A stretch of 64,000 nucleotides of DNA from Bradyrhizobium symbiodeficiens (lineage in GTDB: Bacteria; Pseudomonadota; Alphaproteobacteria; Rhizobiales; Xanthobacteraceae): positions 6,078,501 to 6,142,500 of the forward strand of contig NZ_CP029427.2 of the NCBI RefSeq assembly GCF_002266465.3. Reading direction: 5' to 3'. The notes beneath the pieces are model-generated. The model had not been told where the DNA came from. It searched no databases and saw only the letters and a program-made list of their open reading frames with translations. Of the stretch, positions 24,447 through 34,047 are shown piece after piece. A program made the position numbers and the translations under genes. Each line of letters starts with the position of its first letter. The stretch's first letter is position 1.

Positions 24447-26360
24447 TCAGCCCATTGCCTCCAACTCGTCGATCATGCCGGCGATGACCGAGAGCCCGCC
24501 GTCCCAGAATTTCGGGTCCTTGGCATCGAGCCCGAACGGCCGCAGCAGCTCGGAATAATGCTTGGTACCGCCGGCGGCGAGCATGTCGAGATAACGCTCG
24601 GCAAAACCCTCGGCCGCGTTCTCGTAGACCGCATAGAGCGAGTTCACGAGGCAATCGCCGAACGCATAGGCGTAAACGTAGAACGGCGAATGGATGAAAT
24701 GCGGGATGTACATCCAGTAGCTCTCATAGCCCGCCTTGATCTCGATCGCCGGACCGAGGCTCTCGCCTTGAACCGACAGCCAGATCTCGCCGAGCCGCGT
24801 CGCGGTGAGCTCGCCGTTCTTGCGCTCTGTGTGGACCGCGCGCTCGAACGAGTAGAACGCGATCTGCCGCACCACCGTGTTGATCATGTCCTCGACCTTG
24901 CCGGCGAGCAGCGCCTGGCGCTGTTTCGCATTCCTGGTCTGGGCAAGGAGCCGCCTGAAAGTGAGCATCTCGCCGAACACGCTGGCGGTCTCGGCCAGCG
25001 TCAGCGGCGTCGGCGCCATGAGCGCGCCGTTCTTCGCCGCCAGCACCTGGTGCACGCCATGGCCGAGCTCGTGGGCGAGCGTCATCACGTCGCGCGGCTT
25101 GCCCTGGTAGTTCATCAGCACATAGGGGTGCGCCGACGGAGTGGTCGGATGCGAGAACGCGCCCGGCGCCTTGCCCGGTCGCACCGGCGCGTCGATCCAG
25201 CGATCGGTGAAGAAGCGCTCCGCGATATCAGCCATTTTGGGCGAGAACCCACGATAGGCCGTCAGCACCATGTTGCGGGCGTCGGGCCAGCCGATGGTAT
25301 CGGTCGCGGCAAAGGGCAGCGGGGCGTTGCGATCCCAATAAGCGAGCCGCTTCTTGCCGAACCACTTCGCCTTCAGCGCGTAATAGCGATGCGACAGCTT
25401 TGGATAGGCCGCGCGGACCGAGGCGACCAGCGCATCCACGACCTCGCGCTCGACGCGGTTGTTGAGATGGCGGGAATCCGCGACATCCTTGAACCCGCGC
25501 CAGCGGTCGGAGATGTCCTTGTCCTTGGCGAGCGTGTTGGTGATCAGGGCAAAGGTGCGCTCATTGGCCTTGAAGGTCTGTGCCAGCGCCTCAGCCGCAG
25601 CCTTGCGCTTGGCGCCGTCGCGGTCCTGCAGCAGATTGAGCGTGGGCTCGATCGCGAGCTCCTTGGACCCGACCTTGAAGCGCAGCCCGGAGATGGTCTG
25701 GTCGAACAACCGGTTGAAGGCGGAGTAGCCGGTCTGCGCCTTCTCGAGGAAAAGCTGCTCGAGCTTGTCGTCGAGCTGATACGGCTTCTCCTTGCGCAGA
25801 TCCTCGATCCAGGGACGGTAGTGCGCCAGCTCGGGGGCTTGCATCGCGCGGTTCAAAATATCGTCATCGATACGATTGAGCTCGAGCGCAAAGAACAGAA
25901 GATGTGTGGACGCCCCGGTCAGCCGCTCCGACACATCGCCATAAAACTTTGAAATCGCAGGGTCCACGCTGTCGCCGGCGTGGACGAGCCCGGCATAGGA
26001 ACCTAGCCGGCCGGCAAGATCGTCGATTGCCTCATAGCGTCGCACGGCTCCCGCGAGCCATTTTCCGCCATCTTCGTTTGCTGTCCCTGTCGCCAGCTTG
26101 CCCTTGTAGTCGGTCTCGAACGCGACGCAGTCGGCATCCATCTTTTCGAGATCGCGCGCCACTTCCGGCGCATAGATCCCGGAATAGAGATCGGCGAGGT
26201 TCCACTCCGGAAGCTTGCCGGTCTTGCCCACAGGCTTCGTGGGTGAAGATTTGGAGGATTTGGCCTTGGCGGCAGATTTCGGATTGCGAAGCGCGGGCTT
26301 GCTGGAAGCGGACTTCTTGAGAGCGGAGGTTTTGAGAGCAGGCTTGGAGCGCGAATTCAT
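24447..26360 (-). CDS. pepF: Oligoendopeptidase F family metallopeptidase (M3)
   Basis: A 637-residue M3 zinc peptidase that cleaves short peptides in the cytoplasm. The zinc motif HELGHG is at 430-434, and the family's downstream Glu-containing helix (TASVFGEMLTFRRL) follows. The N-terminal 50 residues are a Lys/Ser/Ala-rich extension beyond the usual PepF start, possibly disordered; the conserved part starts near LPEWNLADLY. The gene is divergent from the response regulator gene. Confidence 0.93.
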   Translation of the reverse strand: MNSRSKPALKTSALKKSASSKPALRNPKSAAKAKSSKSSPTKPVGKTGKLPEWNLADLYSGIYAPEVARDLEKMDADCVAFETDYKGKLATGTANEDGGKWLAGAVRRYEAIDDLAGRLGSYAGLVHAGDSVDPAISKFYGDVSERLTGASTHLLFFALELNRIDDDILNRAMQAPELAHYRPWIEDLRKEKPYQLDDKLEQLFLEKAQTGYSAFNRLFDQTISGLRFKVGSKELAIEPTLNLLQDRDGAKRKAAAEALAQTFKANERTFALITNTLAKDKDISDRWRGFKDVADSRHLNNRVEREVVDALVASVRAAYPKLSHRYYALKAKWFGKKRLAYWDRNAPLPFAATDTIGWPDARNMVLTAYRGFSPKMADIAERFFTDRWIDAPVRPGKAPGAFSHPTTPSAHPYVLMNYQGKPRDVMTLAHELGHGVHQVLAAKNGALMAPTPLTLAETASVFGEMLTFRRLLAQTRNAKQRQALLAGKVEDMINTVVRQIAFYSFERAVHTERKNGELTATRLGEIWLSVQGESLGPAIEIKAGYESYWMYIPHFIHSPFYVYAYAFGDCLVNSLYAVYENAAEGFAERYLDMLAAGGTKHYSELLRPFGLDAKDPKFWDGGLSVIAGMIDELEAMG

Positions 26361-26413
26361 TGTGTGGGAAACCTGTGTTCAACAATCGCAGCGGCGGGCG
26401 AGGGCATCAAGGT

Positions 26414-26428
26414 TTAAGAGTGCGTTAA
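26414..26428. promoter_or_regulatory. CtrA-type box, TTAA-N7-TTAA
   Basis: TTAAGAGTGCGTTAA matches the CtrA binding pattern (TTAA-N7-TTAA) exactly. It lies 59 bases before the response regulator start codon, in the 127-base gap between two divergent genes, so either could be controlled. Binding is not proven. Confidence 0.5.
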
Positions 26429-26487
26429 TCGGCTTCGGCCAGAGTGCCCCGATTCGAGACAGATAGTAGTAGCGTGCGGGGAACACC

Positions 26488-27984
26488 ATGGCTGCCAGTA
26501 TTTTGATCGCCGACGACGATGCCGTGGCCCGCCGGCTGGTCGAGAACATGGTACAGAAATGCGGCTATGAGACGGTCGTCGTGGACTCCGGTGACGCCGC
26601 GATCGCCGCCCTCACCGCCCCCGATGCGCCGGCCATCGACGCCGTCATCCTCGATCTCGTGATGCCCGGTCTCGACGGCATGGGCGTGCTGGCGAAAATC
26701 CGCGAAGCGGGTCTCAGCGTCCCCGTCATCGTGCAGACCGCCCATGGCGGCATCGACAACGTGATCTCGGCGATGCGCGCCGGCGCGGCCGATTTCGTGG
26801 TCAAGCCGGTCGGTGTGGAGCGGCTCCAGGTCTCACTTCGCAACGCGCTCAACGCCTCCGCGCTCAAGGGCGAATTGCAGCGCATCCGGCACAGCCGCGA
26901 GGGCCGGCTGACCTTCTCCGACATCATTACCCGCGCCGAGGCAATGGCCGGCGTGATGCGCGCCGCGCAGAAGGCGGCGAACTCCGCGATTCCCGTTCTG
27001 ATCGAAGGCGATTCCGGAGTCGGCAAGGAGATGTTCGCGCGCGCCATCCATGGCAGCGGCGAGCGCAAGGCAAAGCCGTTCGTCGCGGTCAATTGCGGCG
27101 CGATCCCCGACAACCTCGTCGAGTCCATCCTGTTCGGCCATGAAAAGGGTGCCTTCACCGGCGCCACCGAGCGGCACATGGGCAAGTTCGTCGAAGCCCA
27201 CGGCGGCACGCTGTTTCTGGACGAGGTCAGCGAACTGCCGCTGGCTGCGCAGGTCAAGCTGCTGCGCGCGCTCCAGGAAGGCGCCGTCGAGGCAGTCGGC
27301 GGCCGCAAGCCCGTCAAGGTCGACGTGCGCATCGTCTCGGCAACCAATCGCCGGCTGCTGGAGCGGGTGAAACAGGGACACTTCCGCGAAGACCTGTTCT
27401 ACCGCCTGCACGTGCTGCCGCTGACGATCCCCTCGCTCAGGAGCCGGCGCGAGGACATCCCGCATCTGCTCCGGCATTTCCTGGCGCGCTTTGCCGCCGA
27501 GGAGAATCGCCAGATCACCGGCATCAGTGGCGAGGCCATGGCGCATCTGGCCCAGCTCGACTGGCCCGGCAACATCCGCCAGCTGGAGAACGCGGTCTAC
27601 CGTGCGGTGGTGATGAGCGAGGGCGACCAGCTCGGCCTTGGCGATTTCCCTCTGCTCGCCTCGCAGCCGCATCCCGCAACCGAGATTCCAACCGCCCCGC
27701 TTATGCTCGAGCCGGCCGCGGCCCCGTCGATGGTATCAGGCAATGAAATACCGATCGCGCCGCTTCCGGCGGGGGGAACTCTCGCCCTGCTCACCGCGAC
27801 CGGCGACGTCCGCTCGCTGGAGGACATGGAGAACGAGATCATCCGCTTCGCGATCTCGCACTACCGCGGCCAGATGTCCGAGGTGGCCCGCCGCCTCAAA
27901 ATCGGCCGGTCCACCCTGTACCGCAAACTCGACGAGGCCGGCGTTCCCGGACATGGCGGGAAAAGCGGCGAGGAGACGCACTGA
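26488..27984 (+). CDS. NtrC-family sigma-54 dependent response regulator
   Basis: A 498-residue activator with an N-terminal receiver domain (phospho-acceptor Asp near 56 in VILDLVMPG), a central AAA+ domain with Walker A GDSGVGKE (174-181) and the sigma-54 contact loop GAFTGA (221-226), and a C-terminal Fis-type helix-turn-helix (SEVARRLKIGRSTLYRKLDE). It activates sigma-54 promoters when phosphorylated. No histidine kinase gene is adjacent. The start is an ATG preceded by GGGGAA. A Pro/Ala-rich linker (about 390-430) separates the AAA+ and DNA-binding domains. Confidence 0.94.
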   Translation: MAASILIADDDAVARRLVENMVQKCGYETVVVDSGDAAIAALTAPDAPAIDAVILDLVMPGLDGMGVLAKIREAGLSVPVIVQTAHGGIDNVISAMRAGAADFVVKPVGVERLQVSLRNALNASALKGELQRIRHSREGRLTFSDIITRAEAMAGVMRAAQKAANSAIPVLIEGDSGVGKEMFARAIHGSGERKAKPFVAVNCGAIPDNLVESILFGHEKGAFTGATERHMGKFVEAHGGTLFLDEVSELPLAAQVKLLRALQEGAVEAVGGRKPVKVDVRIVSATNRRLLERVKQGHFREDLFYRLHVLPLTIPSLRSRREDIPHLLRHFLARFAAEENRQITGISGEAMAHLAQLDWPGNIRQLENAVYRAVVMSEGDQLGLGDFPLLASQPHPATEIPTAPLMLEPAAAPSMVSGNEIPIAPLPAGGTLALLTATGDVRSLEDMENEIIRFAISHYRGQMSEVARRLKIGRSTLYRKLDEAGVPGHGGKSGEETH

Positions 27985-28331
27985 GCCTCAAGAAAACGGA
28001 GGTTCGCGGGACGCTGCGAGACCAGCTGTAAGCCGTTCGCATGACGACAGAATTCGACTGTGGCTTGAACCGTGACTTGGAAGTGACAGACACAGGGAAA
28101 AGCGCGTCGGGAAAGCGCACAATCCGTTGCCAAGAGGCTCCCTTGAAGTCAGTTTGCCGTGAGTTGTCCCGGTTAGCGCTGGCTGCAAAACCGGGCCCTG
28201 TATATCGTCTGCGTAGGAATCGTTGCGTGCAGGCGTGCAACTTTCGAGAGGCCGGCGCCGTTTAGCCGAAGCTCAATAGGCGATAACAAAGCTGTTCCAC
28301 GAGGGACAGTTCACCCGAGGGGTGCGACACA
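27985..28331. other. Intergenic region upstream of the L,D-transpeptidase gene
   Basis: About 350 bases without a convincing gene. The only longer open frame has a Cys/Arg-rich product that matches no family. No clear hairpin, operator or RNA was found. Confidence 0.4.
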
Positions 28332-30506
28332 ATGCGTGACTGTTTGAACCACCGTGCAGGCTTCGATCGTGTCTTGATGACGGTCGCGGCAACCTTCCTC
28401 ACGGTGTCCGCCGGCTCGGCCCTGGCCCAGGATCAGGCGCGCAGCAGCGCCGCCGAGCTCGCAATCGAAGCCGCGATCCCGCGTCCCGAGCCGGCCAACG
28501 TCCCGCCCCCGACCGCGTCGGACATCAAGCTCGACACCACCGCCACGGTTCAGGACGCCGCCAAGGAACCAGCGAAGGAGCCCGTAAGGGCTGACGTCGC
28601 TCCGGCCCCGGCCCCCGAGAAGGTCGAAACCAACCCGTCTGACGTCGCCACCACGCCTGCGCCCGCAGCGCCGAACAGCGAAACCGCGAAGTCCGAGCCT
28701 GCAGCCACTACCCCGGCCGCGCCGGCACCCGCCACCGCTGCGGCTCCTGCCGCTGAGCCCGTGAAGGCCGCGAGCAACGTTCCCGCCGCCGACCAGCCGG
28801 TCGCCGACAAGCTCAAGGACATCATCGGCGCCAAGACCTCGCGCCATTTCGACCGCAAGAACGAGCGCGCCGCGATCGAAAAGTTCTATGGCGCACGCGA
28901 CTTCGCGCCGGTCTGGACCCAAGGCGGCAGCCTGACGCCCGCAGCCAAGGGCGTCATCGCACGGCTGAAGGACGCGGCGTCCGACGGCCTCAATCCCGCC
29001 GACTATGCGGTGCCCGACTTCGCCAGCGCCATCACGCCCGATGCGCTGGCCGATGCAGAGCTCAAGCTCACCGCCAGCATGTTCGACTATGCGCGCCAAG
29101 CCCAGAGCGGCCGCATGCATTGGTCGCAGGTCAGCGGCGACATCCTCTATCCCGAGCATCCGGTCGATCCGAACGAGGTGCTCGCCAAGGTCACGACCGC
29201 GACGGATGCCTCCGCTGCGCTCGACAGCTACAATCCGCCGCACAAGCTCTACAAGGAGCTGAAGGCCAAGCTCGCGGAGCTTCGCGGTCAGGGCAACGGC
29301 CCGGTGATCGAGATCGCCGATGGTCCGGCGCTGAAATACACGCCTGCCCGCGGTAAGAAGCAGGCTGAAATCGTCGTCGACGATCCGCGCGTGCCGCAGC
29401 TGCGCGCCAAGCTCGGCATCACCGAAAACGCGAGCGACACCCGGTATGACGCGACGGTCGCCGAAGCCGTGCGCAAATTCCAGACCAGCGCCGAGATCAA
29501 GGCGACCGGTATCCTCGACGACAAGACGGTCAAGGCGATCAACACCCCGAAGCGCGACAAGCAGATCGACACCGTGCTGGTGAACATGGAGCGCTGGCGC
29601 TGGCTGCCGCGCGACCTTGGCGTGCCCTCGCTGGGCGATGCCTATGTCATCCTCAACATTCCAGACTACACTCTGAAGGTCATGCAGCGCGGCCAGCAGG
29701 TCTGGACCACACGTGTCGTGACCGGCAAGCCGGGAACGCATGCGACCCCGCTGCTCACCGAGACGATGAAGTACATCACGGTCAACCCGACCTGGAACGT
29801 GCCGCCGTCGATCGTCTACAACGAATATTTGCCGGCGCTTCAGCAGGACCCGACCGTGCTCCAGCGCATGGGTCTCAAGCTCGAGCAGAACCGCGACGGC
29901 TCCGTGCACATTTCCCAGCCGCCCGGCGAAGCCAACGCACTCGGCCGCATCCGCTTCAACTTCCCGAACAAGTTCCTGGTCTATCAGCACGACACGCCGG
30001 ACAAGAACCTGTTCTCAAGGGACGAGCGCGCCTTCAGCCACGGCTGCATGCGCGTGCAGAACCCGGATCAGTACGCCTCCGTTCTGCTCGGCATCGCGCT
30101 GCCGAACGAGAAGTACACACCGGAGCGTATCCGCAGCATGTACGGCAAGAGCGAGATCGACCTGAAATTTCCGACCCCGATCCCGGTCAACATCACCTAT
30201 CAGACCGCCTTCGTGGACGACGCCGGCAAGCTGCAGTTCCGCAAGGACGTCTATGGCCGCGACGCGACCATGATCAACATCCTGAAGAACAACCGCGGCA
30301 AGGATCTCGAAGCCGTCGTCGCGCACTCGCAGCCGAGCTATTCGCGCCCGGCGACGACCCTGCCCTCCGGCGTTGCGGTGGCCAATAATGGCGGCGGCTT
30401 CGGCTCGTCCGGCCCGAACTTCTTCGAGCGGCTGTTCGGGGCGCCGACACCCCCGCCGGCTCCGGTCGGGCGCCGGCCTCAGCAGCAGCGGGTGTTCACC
30501 CGGTAA
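28332..30506 (+). CDS. Periplasmic L,D-transpeptidase (YcbB-like)
   Basis: A 724-residue exported protein. A signal peptide ends near AGSALAQD, followed by about 120 residues of low-complexity Ala/Pro. Then come a helical scaffold domain, a peptidoglycan-binding-like domain (YDATVAEAVRKFQTSAEIKA) and the YkuD catalytic domain ending in SHGCMRVQNPDQYA, with the catalytic Cys at about 572. These enzymes make 3-3 cross-links in peptidoglycan or attach lipoproteins. The ending after the domain is a Pro/Gln-rich tail. A strong terminator follows. Confidence 0.93.
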   Translation: MRDCLNHRAGFDRVLMTVAATFLTVSAGSALAQDQARSSAAELAIEAAIPRPEPANVPPPTASDIKLDTTATVQDAAKEPAKEPVRADVAPAPAPEKVETNPSDVATTPAPAAPNSETAKSEPAATTPAAPAPATAAAPAAEPVKAASNVPAADQPVADKLKDIIGAKTSRHFDRKNERAAIEKFYGARDFAPVWTQGGSLTPAAKGVIARLKDAASDGLNPADYAVPDFASAITPDALADAELKLTASMFDYARQAQSGRMHWSQVSGDILYPEHPVDPNEVLAKVTTATDASAALDSYNPPHKLYKELKAKLAELRGQGNGPVIEIADGPALKYTPARGKKQAEIVVDDPRVPQLRAKLGITENASDTRYDATVAEAVRKFQTSAEIKATGILDDKTVKAINTPKRDKQIDTVLVNMERWRWLPRDLGVPSLGDAYVILNIPDYTLKVMQRGQQVWTTRVVTGKPGTHATPLLTETMKYITVNPTWNVPPSIVYNEYLPALQQDPTVLQRMGLKLEQNRDGSVHISQPPGEANALGRIRFNFPNKFLVYQHDTPDKNLFSRDERAFSHGCMRVQNPDQYASVLLGIALPNEKYTPERIRSMYGKSEIDLKFPTPIPVNITYQTAFVDDAGKLQFRKDVYGRDATMINILKNNRGKDLEAVVAHSQPSYSRPATTLPSGVAVANNGGGFGSSGPNFFERLFGAPTPPPAPVGRRPQQQRVFTR

Positions 30507-30546
30507 GCCTGCACGGCCCTCCTTTTCTGAATTCCACAACGAAATC

Positions 30547-30575
30547 AACGGCCCCATCCCATGGATGGGGCCGTT
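30547..30575 (+). terminator. Terminator after the L,D-transpeptidase gene
   Basis: AACGGCCCCATCC pairs perfectly with GGATGGGGCCGTT around a CAT loop, then TTTAACG. It is 40 bases after the stop. Confidence 0.85.
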
Positions 30576-30787
30576 TAACGTTAACCATTGTCCACCTCGC
30601 TCGGGGCAGCGGGCGTTTTTTTGCCACACTCACCCGGTTAGGTTTGTATTCTGACTTGGTTTGGGGGCGAGAAGGTCAACCTCGAATTAACCTTCTCGCT
30701 TTAAGAAAGCGTTCACCCTCTTTCGCGCGCTAACGGGGTTGGCGGGAGAGTCCATTTTGAACGCTGGTCGACTGGGTGGGCTCTAAC

Positions 30788-32395
30788 GTGCTGACTGGTC
30801 TCGCACGCAGATTTACTGTGCTGTCGTTGTCCCATGCGGGAGTGAAGGCCGGATCCCGGATCGGCCTCGCTGCCGTATTGCTGCTTGCTGCCGCGGGTTC
30901 AGTCCATAACGCCGCCGCGTTGAGCGAAACCAAGACGCTCTCCTTCCACCACACCCATTCCGGCGAAGACCTGACCGTCACCTTCAAGCGCGAGGGCCGC
31001 TACGACGAAGCGGCGCTGAAGCAGCTCAATCACTTCCTGCGCGACTGGCGCACCCAGGACGAGACGGTCATGGACCGTCACCTCTTCGACATCCTCTGGG
31101 ACGTCTACCGCGACGTCGACGCCAAGCAGCCCATCCAGATCATCTCCTCCTACCGCTCCCCCGCCACCAACGCCATGCTCCGCCGCCGCTCCTCCGGTGT
31201 GGCGCGCGCCAGCCAGCACATGCTGGGACATGCGATGGACTTCTACATTCCGGGCGTGCCGCTGGAGCAGATCCGTTTCGCCGGCCTGCGCCTGCAGCGC
31301 GGCGGCGTCGGCTTCTATCCGACCTCCGGATCGCCCTTCGTGCATCTGGATACCGGCAGTGTCCGGCACTGGCCGCGCATGACGCATGACCAGCTCGCCC
31401 GCGTGTTCCCGGATGGCAAGACGGTGCATCTGCCGACCGACGGCGTTCCGCTGAAGGGCTATGAGCTCGCCAAGGCCGAGATCGAGCGGCGCGGCAATGC
31501 CGGCGATTCCGGCAGCAAGCCGAATTTCTTCGCCGCCTTGTTCAAGGGCAAGCCGGCCCCGGCCGCCAGCAGCGACGAGGATGACGAGGGCGCGCCCGCC
31601 CCGGCCGCCAAGCCGGCAGCCGCGCCGACCGTGGTTGCAGCCAAGCCCGCCGACCCGGTGCCGACGCCGCGCGCCAAGCCGCAGATTGCCGCCACGATCC
31701 AGCTCGCCTCGGCCGACGCGCAGCTCGTTGCGCCGCCCAAGCCGAAGCCCGCGGCCGTGGCTGACAAGCCGGCCAACAAATCTGCGGACGGCAAGCCGGA
31801 GACGCCGGCAGACATCATAAATGCCCGCGGCTTCTGGGATGATGTCCCGGCCGCGGCGCAGCAGGCGACGCCGGCGCAAATCGCGGCTCTGAAGGCGCGC
31901 CAGGCGCTCGCCTCTGCCACCGATCCGCAGGCAACCGCGAGCCTGCCCAACGCAGCCCTTCAGGCGCTGGCTTACGCGCCGGCCGCCTCCCCGGTCGATC
32001 GCGCCAATGTCGTTGCCGCCTCTGCGCCGATCCCCCGCTCCGCCCGTCCCGCATCGCGCAGTGTCGCTCAGGCCACCGAAATCAACACGGTGGTCGGCAA
32101 GAACGTCGACGGCGCAGTCGCGACCGCGACCCGCCTCTCCGCTGCCAAGAGCGAGAGTATCTGGCTCAAGATCGCGATGCTGTCGCCGAGCGCCAGCCGC
32201 GCGATGTCGGTCACGCTGATGGGCGAGCTCGATACGGCCGCGCTGCGCGGCTATTTCGTCAAGCCGCATGCCGTGATCGCGATGGGCTTTGCCGACGACC
32301 CGATGCACGGCCTGTCCTGCGACAGTTTTTCGGGCAGCGCGACTGCGAAGCTCCAGACGACATCGTTCGTCATGCGCACGGCCGCGTTGCGCTGA
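30788..32395 (+). CDS. DUF882 (YcbK/M15-like) cell-wall protein with long tail
   Basis: A 535-residue exported protein. A hydrophobic N-terminal segment (IGLAAVLLLAAAGSVHNAAA) is followed by a DUF882 domain (about 55-225) with the putative zinc-site stretch SQHMLGHAMDF and the terminal FVHLDTGSVRHWPR. Such domains act on peptidoglycan. The C-terminal 300 residues are Ala/Pro/Lys-rich and low complexity except for a final segment. The GTG at 30788 is preferred to another GTG 12 bases upstream because of spacing, but this is uncertain. It follows the other cell-wall gene. Confidence 0.87.
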   Translation: MLTGLARRFTVLSLSHAGVKAGSRIGLAAVLLLAAAGSVHNAAALSETKTLSFHHTHSGEDLTVTFKREGRYDEAALKQLNHFLRDWRTQDETVMDRHLFDILWDVYRDVDAKQPIQIISSYRSPATNAMLRRRSSGVARASQHMLGHAMDFYIPGVPLEQIRFAGLRLQRGGVGFYPTSGSPFVHLDTGSVRHWPRMTHDQLARVFPDGKTVHLPTDGVPLKGYELAKAEIERRGNAGDSGSKPNFFAALFKGKPAPAASSDEDDEGAPAPAAKPAAAPTVVAAKPADPVPTPRAKPQIAATIQLASADAQLVAPPKPKPAAVADKPANKSADGKPETPADIINARGFWDDVPAAAQQATPAQIAALKARQALASATDPQATASLPNAALQALAYAPAASPVDRANVVAASAPIPRSARPASRSVAQATEINTVVGKNVDGAVATATRLSAAKSESIWLKIAMLSPSASRAMSVTLMGELDTAALRGYFVKPHAVIAMGFADDPMHGLSCDSFSGSATAKLQTTSFVMRTAALR

Positions 32396-32476
32396 GGCAC
32401 CGAGCTCCCTCCGCGAATTCAGTCTCGTCGCCCGGATGAGCGGGTAGACATCCGGGAAAGTTGTGCGCGCTGAGAC

Positions 32477-32512
32477 ATCCCGGATATCGCTTCGCTCATC
32501 ATCCGGGCTACG
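32477..32512. repeat. REP-like element (CCCGGAT ... ATCCGGGCTACG)
   Basis: CCCGGATATCGCTTCGCTCA followed by TCATCCGGGCTACGG forms an inverted pair. It resembles the element at 33040-33073 and a looser one at 32427-32456. The stop codon of the DUF1801 gene lies inside it. Confidence 0.6.
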
Positions 32513-32945
32513 GGTGCGCCGATTTCGCCTTCCTTCCCCGCCGGTCCAGATGATACGTCAGCGCCAGCGACAGGCAGACCGATAGTTCCCGCTTCGGCAG
32601 CCTGCCCGCCATCGGCAACAACAGCGCCCGCGTCTGCCGGTACTCGAACCGATCGGGAAAGCGTTCGCGGAAGCTATCGATCAGCGTCGTCTTGCAATTG
32701 AACAGGATGGCAGCGTGTGCGGAGTCCTTGACGCGGCCGAGCCGGATCGTCGAGCCGCTGCCGGACTCGTCGGTCAGATAAGCCGGCTCGCCCCATTTCA
32801 GAGTCTCGGTGAGCCGGCCGACCTCTTCATGCGCCGCGGCGGTCGCGAAGATCAGCGCGCGCACCTGAAGCAGCCGCTTGCCAATCGGCAGGGGAAGAGC
32901 GCCGAAGGCACGGCCCACCTCGCGCGGCAGCGGTGGCGCGGTCAC
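32508..32945 (-). CDS. DUF1801 (YdhG-like) domain protein
   Basis: A 145-residue soluble protein. Residues from about 40 (ETLKWGEPAYLTDESGSGST) match the DUF1801/YdhG pattern, followed by the Phe-rich ILFNCKTTLIDSFRERFPD. The function is unknown; related proteins are linked to iron or stress. The start is a GTG at 32945. The last codon lies in a REP-like element, and a basic tail (DRRGRKAKSAHP) precedes it. Confidence 0.82.
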   Translation of the reverse strand: MTAPPLPREVGRAFGALPLPIGKRLLQVRALIFATAAAHEEVGRLTETLKWGEPAYLTDESGSGSTIRLGRVKDSAHAAILFNCKTTLIDSFRERFPDRFEYRQTRALLLPMAGRLPKRELSVCLSLALTYHLDRRGRKAKSAHP

Positions 32946-33039
32946 GGCAAGCTCCGATCACAAGCCAAGTGCGACATCCCACGCTTGTAGCTTGGATCGA
33001 GCGACGGCGTAACCGGGACGCCGCCCGCACAGCAAGAAA

Positions 33040-33073
33040 CCCGGATTTCGCTTGCGCTCCATCCGGGCTACGG
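33040..33073. repeat. REP-like element, second copy
   Basis: CCCGGATTTCGCTTGCGCTC followed by CATCCGGGCTACGG is an inverted pair like 32477-32512. It lies between the DUF1801 and GapR genes. Confidence 0.6.
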
Positions 33074-33097
33074 CAGCGGTGTTCGAGGCAGGATGCC

Positions 33098-33370
33098 TCA
33101 GAGCATCCCCAGCGCCTGCATGTAGGTCTCGAGAATGGTCTCGGCCTCGGCGCGCTCGTTGGGATCCTGCTTGCGCATGCGCACGATGGTGCGCAGCGCC
33201 TTGACGTCGTAGCCGTTGCCCTTGCTCTCGGCATAGACGTCGCGGATGTCGTCGGAGATCGCCTTCTTCTCTTCCTCCAGCCGCTCGATGCGCTCGATGA
33301 TGGACTTGAGCTGGTCCTTGGCGAATTTCGTCGCGGGCTCGTCGTCGCGGACGGCGGCGGTGGTGGCCAT
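33098..33370 (-). CDS. gapR: GapR-like DUF2312 nucleoid protein
   Basis: A 90-residue helical protein of the DUF2312 family. The family member GapR in Caulobacter binds overtwisted, AT-rich DNA and helps topoisomerases at replication and transcription sites. The sequence has the typical helices (FAKDQLKSIIERIERLEEEK) and the conserved SKGNGYDVKALRTIVRMRKQ. The start MATTAAVRDDEP is chosen because the conserved protein begins there. It is presumably essential or important for growth. Confidence 0.92.
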   Translation of the reverse strand: MATTAAVRDDEPATKFAKDQLKSIIERIERLEEEKKAISDDIRDVYAESKGNGYDVKALRTIVRMRKQDPNERAEAETILETYMQALGML

Positions 33371-33567
33371 CTTGGTACTCCACATGGAACTGGCAAAACG
33401 AGGTGACGCCGGCATCCTCACCGCGCGTGCTGGCTAGAACCCTTAGGGTCCGTACCGACTGCGTTCAAGGCAGCATCGCGCTCGTCCACAGCGCGCCCAC
33501 ACCTTCCTGCGGCGAGGCCGAGAAAGCTGTTGTGTGATGCGACTCAGGCGTGGCTTCGCAGGACCGC

Positions 33568-33879
33568 TCAGTGCCCGTGGCCGTGTGGGTGGACCTTCTT
33601 CATCGTATCGAGCTGCTCGGACGTGGCTGTGCCCTGGTATTTCGACTTCCAGGTCTCATAGGGCATGCCGTAGACGGCCTCCCGGCTCTCGTCCTTGCTC
33701 AAGGCGACGCCTTGCGCGTCGGCGGCCTCCTTGAGCCAATTGGACAGGCAGTTGCGGCAGAAACCCGCCAGATTCATGAGGTCGATGTTCTGGACGTCGG
33801 TCCGCGTCTTCAGATGTTCGACCAGATGCCGGAAAGCGGCCGCCTCGAGCTCCGTTCTGGTTTTGTCGTCGATTGCCAT
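33568..33879 (-). CDS. DUF1244 small protein
   Basis: A 103-residue soluble protein. The conserved centre NLAGFCRNCLSNWLKEAADA, with its CxxC pair, and VYGMPYETWKSKYQ match DUF1244. The C-terminus ends in a His-rich tail (HPHGHGH), which may bind metal. The function is unknown; the CxxC pair suggests metal binding. Confidence 0.87.
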   Translation of the reverse strand: MAIDDKTRTELEAAAFRHLVEHLKTRTDVQNIDLMNLAGFCRNCLSNWLKEAADAQGVALSKDESREAVYGMPYETWKSKYQGTATSEQLDTMKKVHPHGHGH

Positions 33880-34047
33880 GGCTATATCCCTTGGGCCTGC
33901 CCCCGGTGCTGGTCACCCTTACGGGATCAGGTGGGTCCTGTCACAGATTTTGCCATATCCCGGCGCAAACGAACCCGAACCCGGCCTCGGGGCAGTTCCT
34001 CGTCCCCTGCGCCAAATCGTCAATGATCTGATATAGCTTCCGCGACA

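Noticed and set aside
28311..29990. A 559-codon minus-strand frame opposite the L,D-transpeptidase gene
   Set aside because: Product is Gly/Arg/Val-rich without family features; the opposite gene has a signal peptide and SHGCMRV motif.
30686..30705. A possible CtrA box before the DUF882 gene (TTAACC and TTTAAG)
   Set aside because: The two TTAA halves are 10 bases apart, not 7, so the spacing does not fit.
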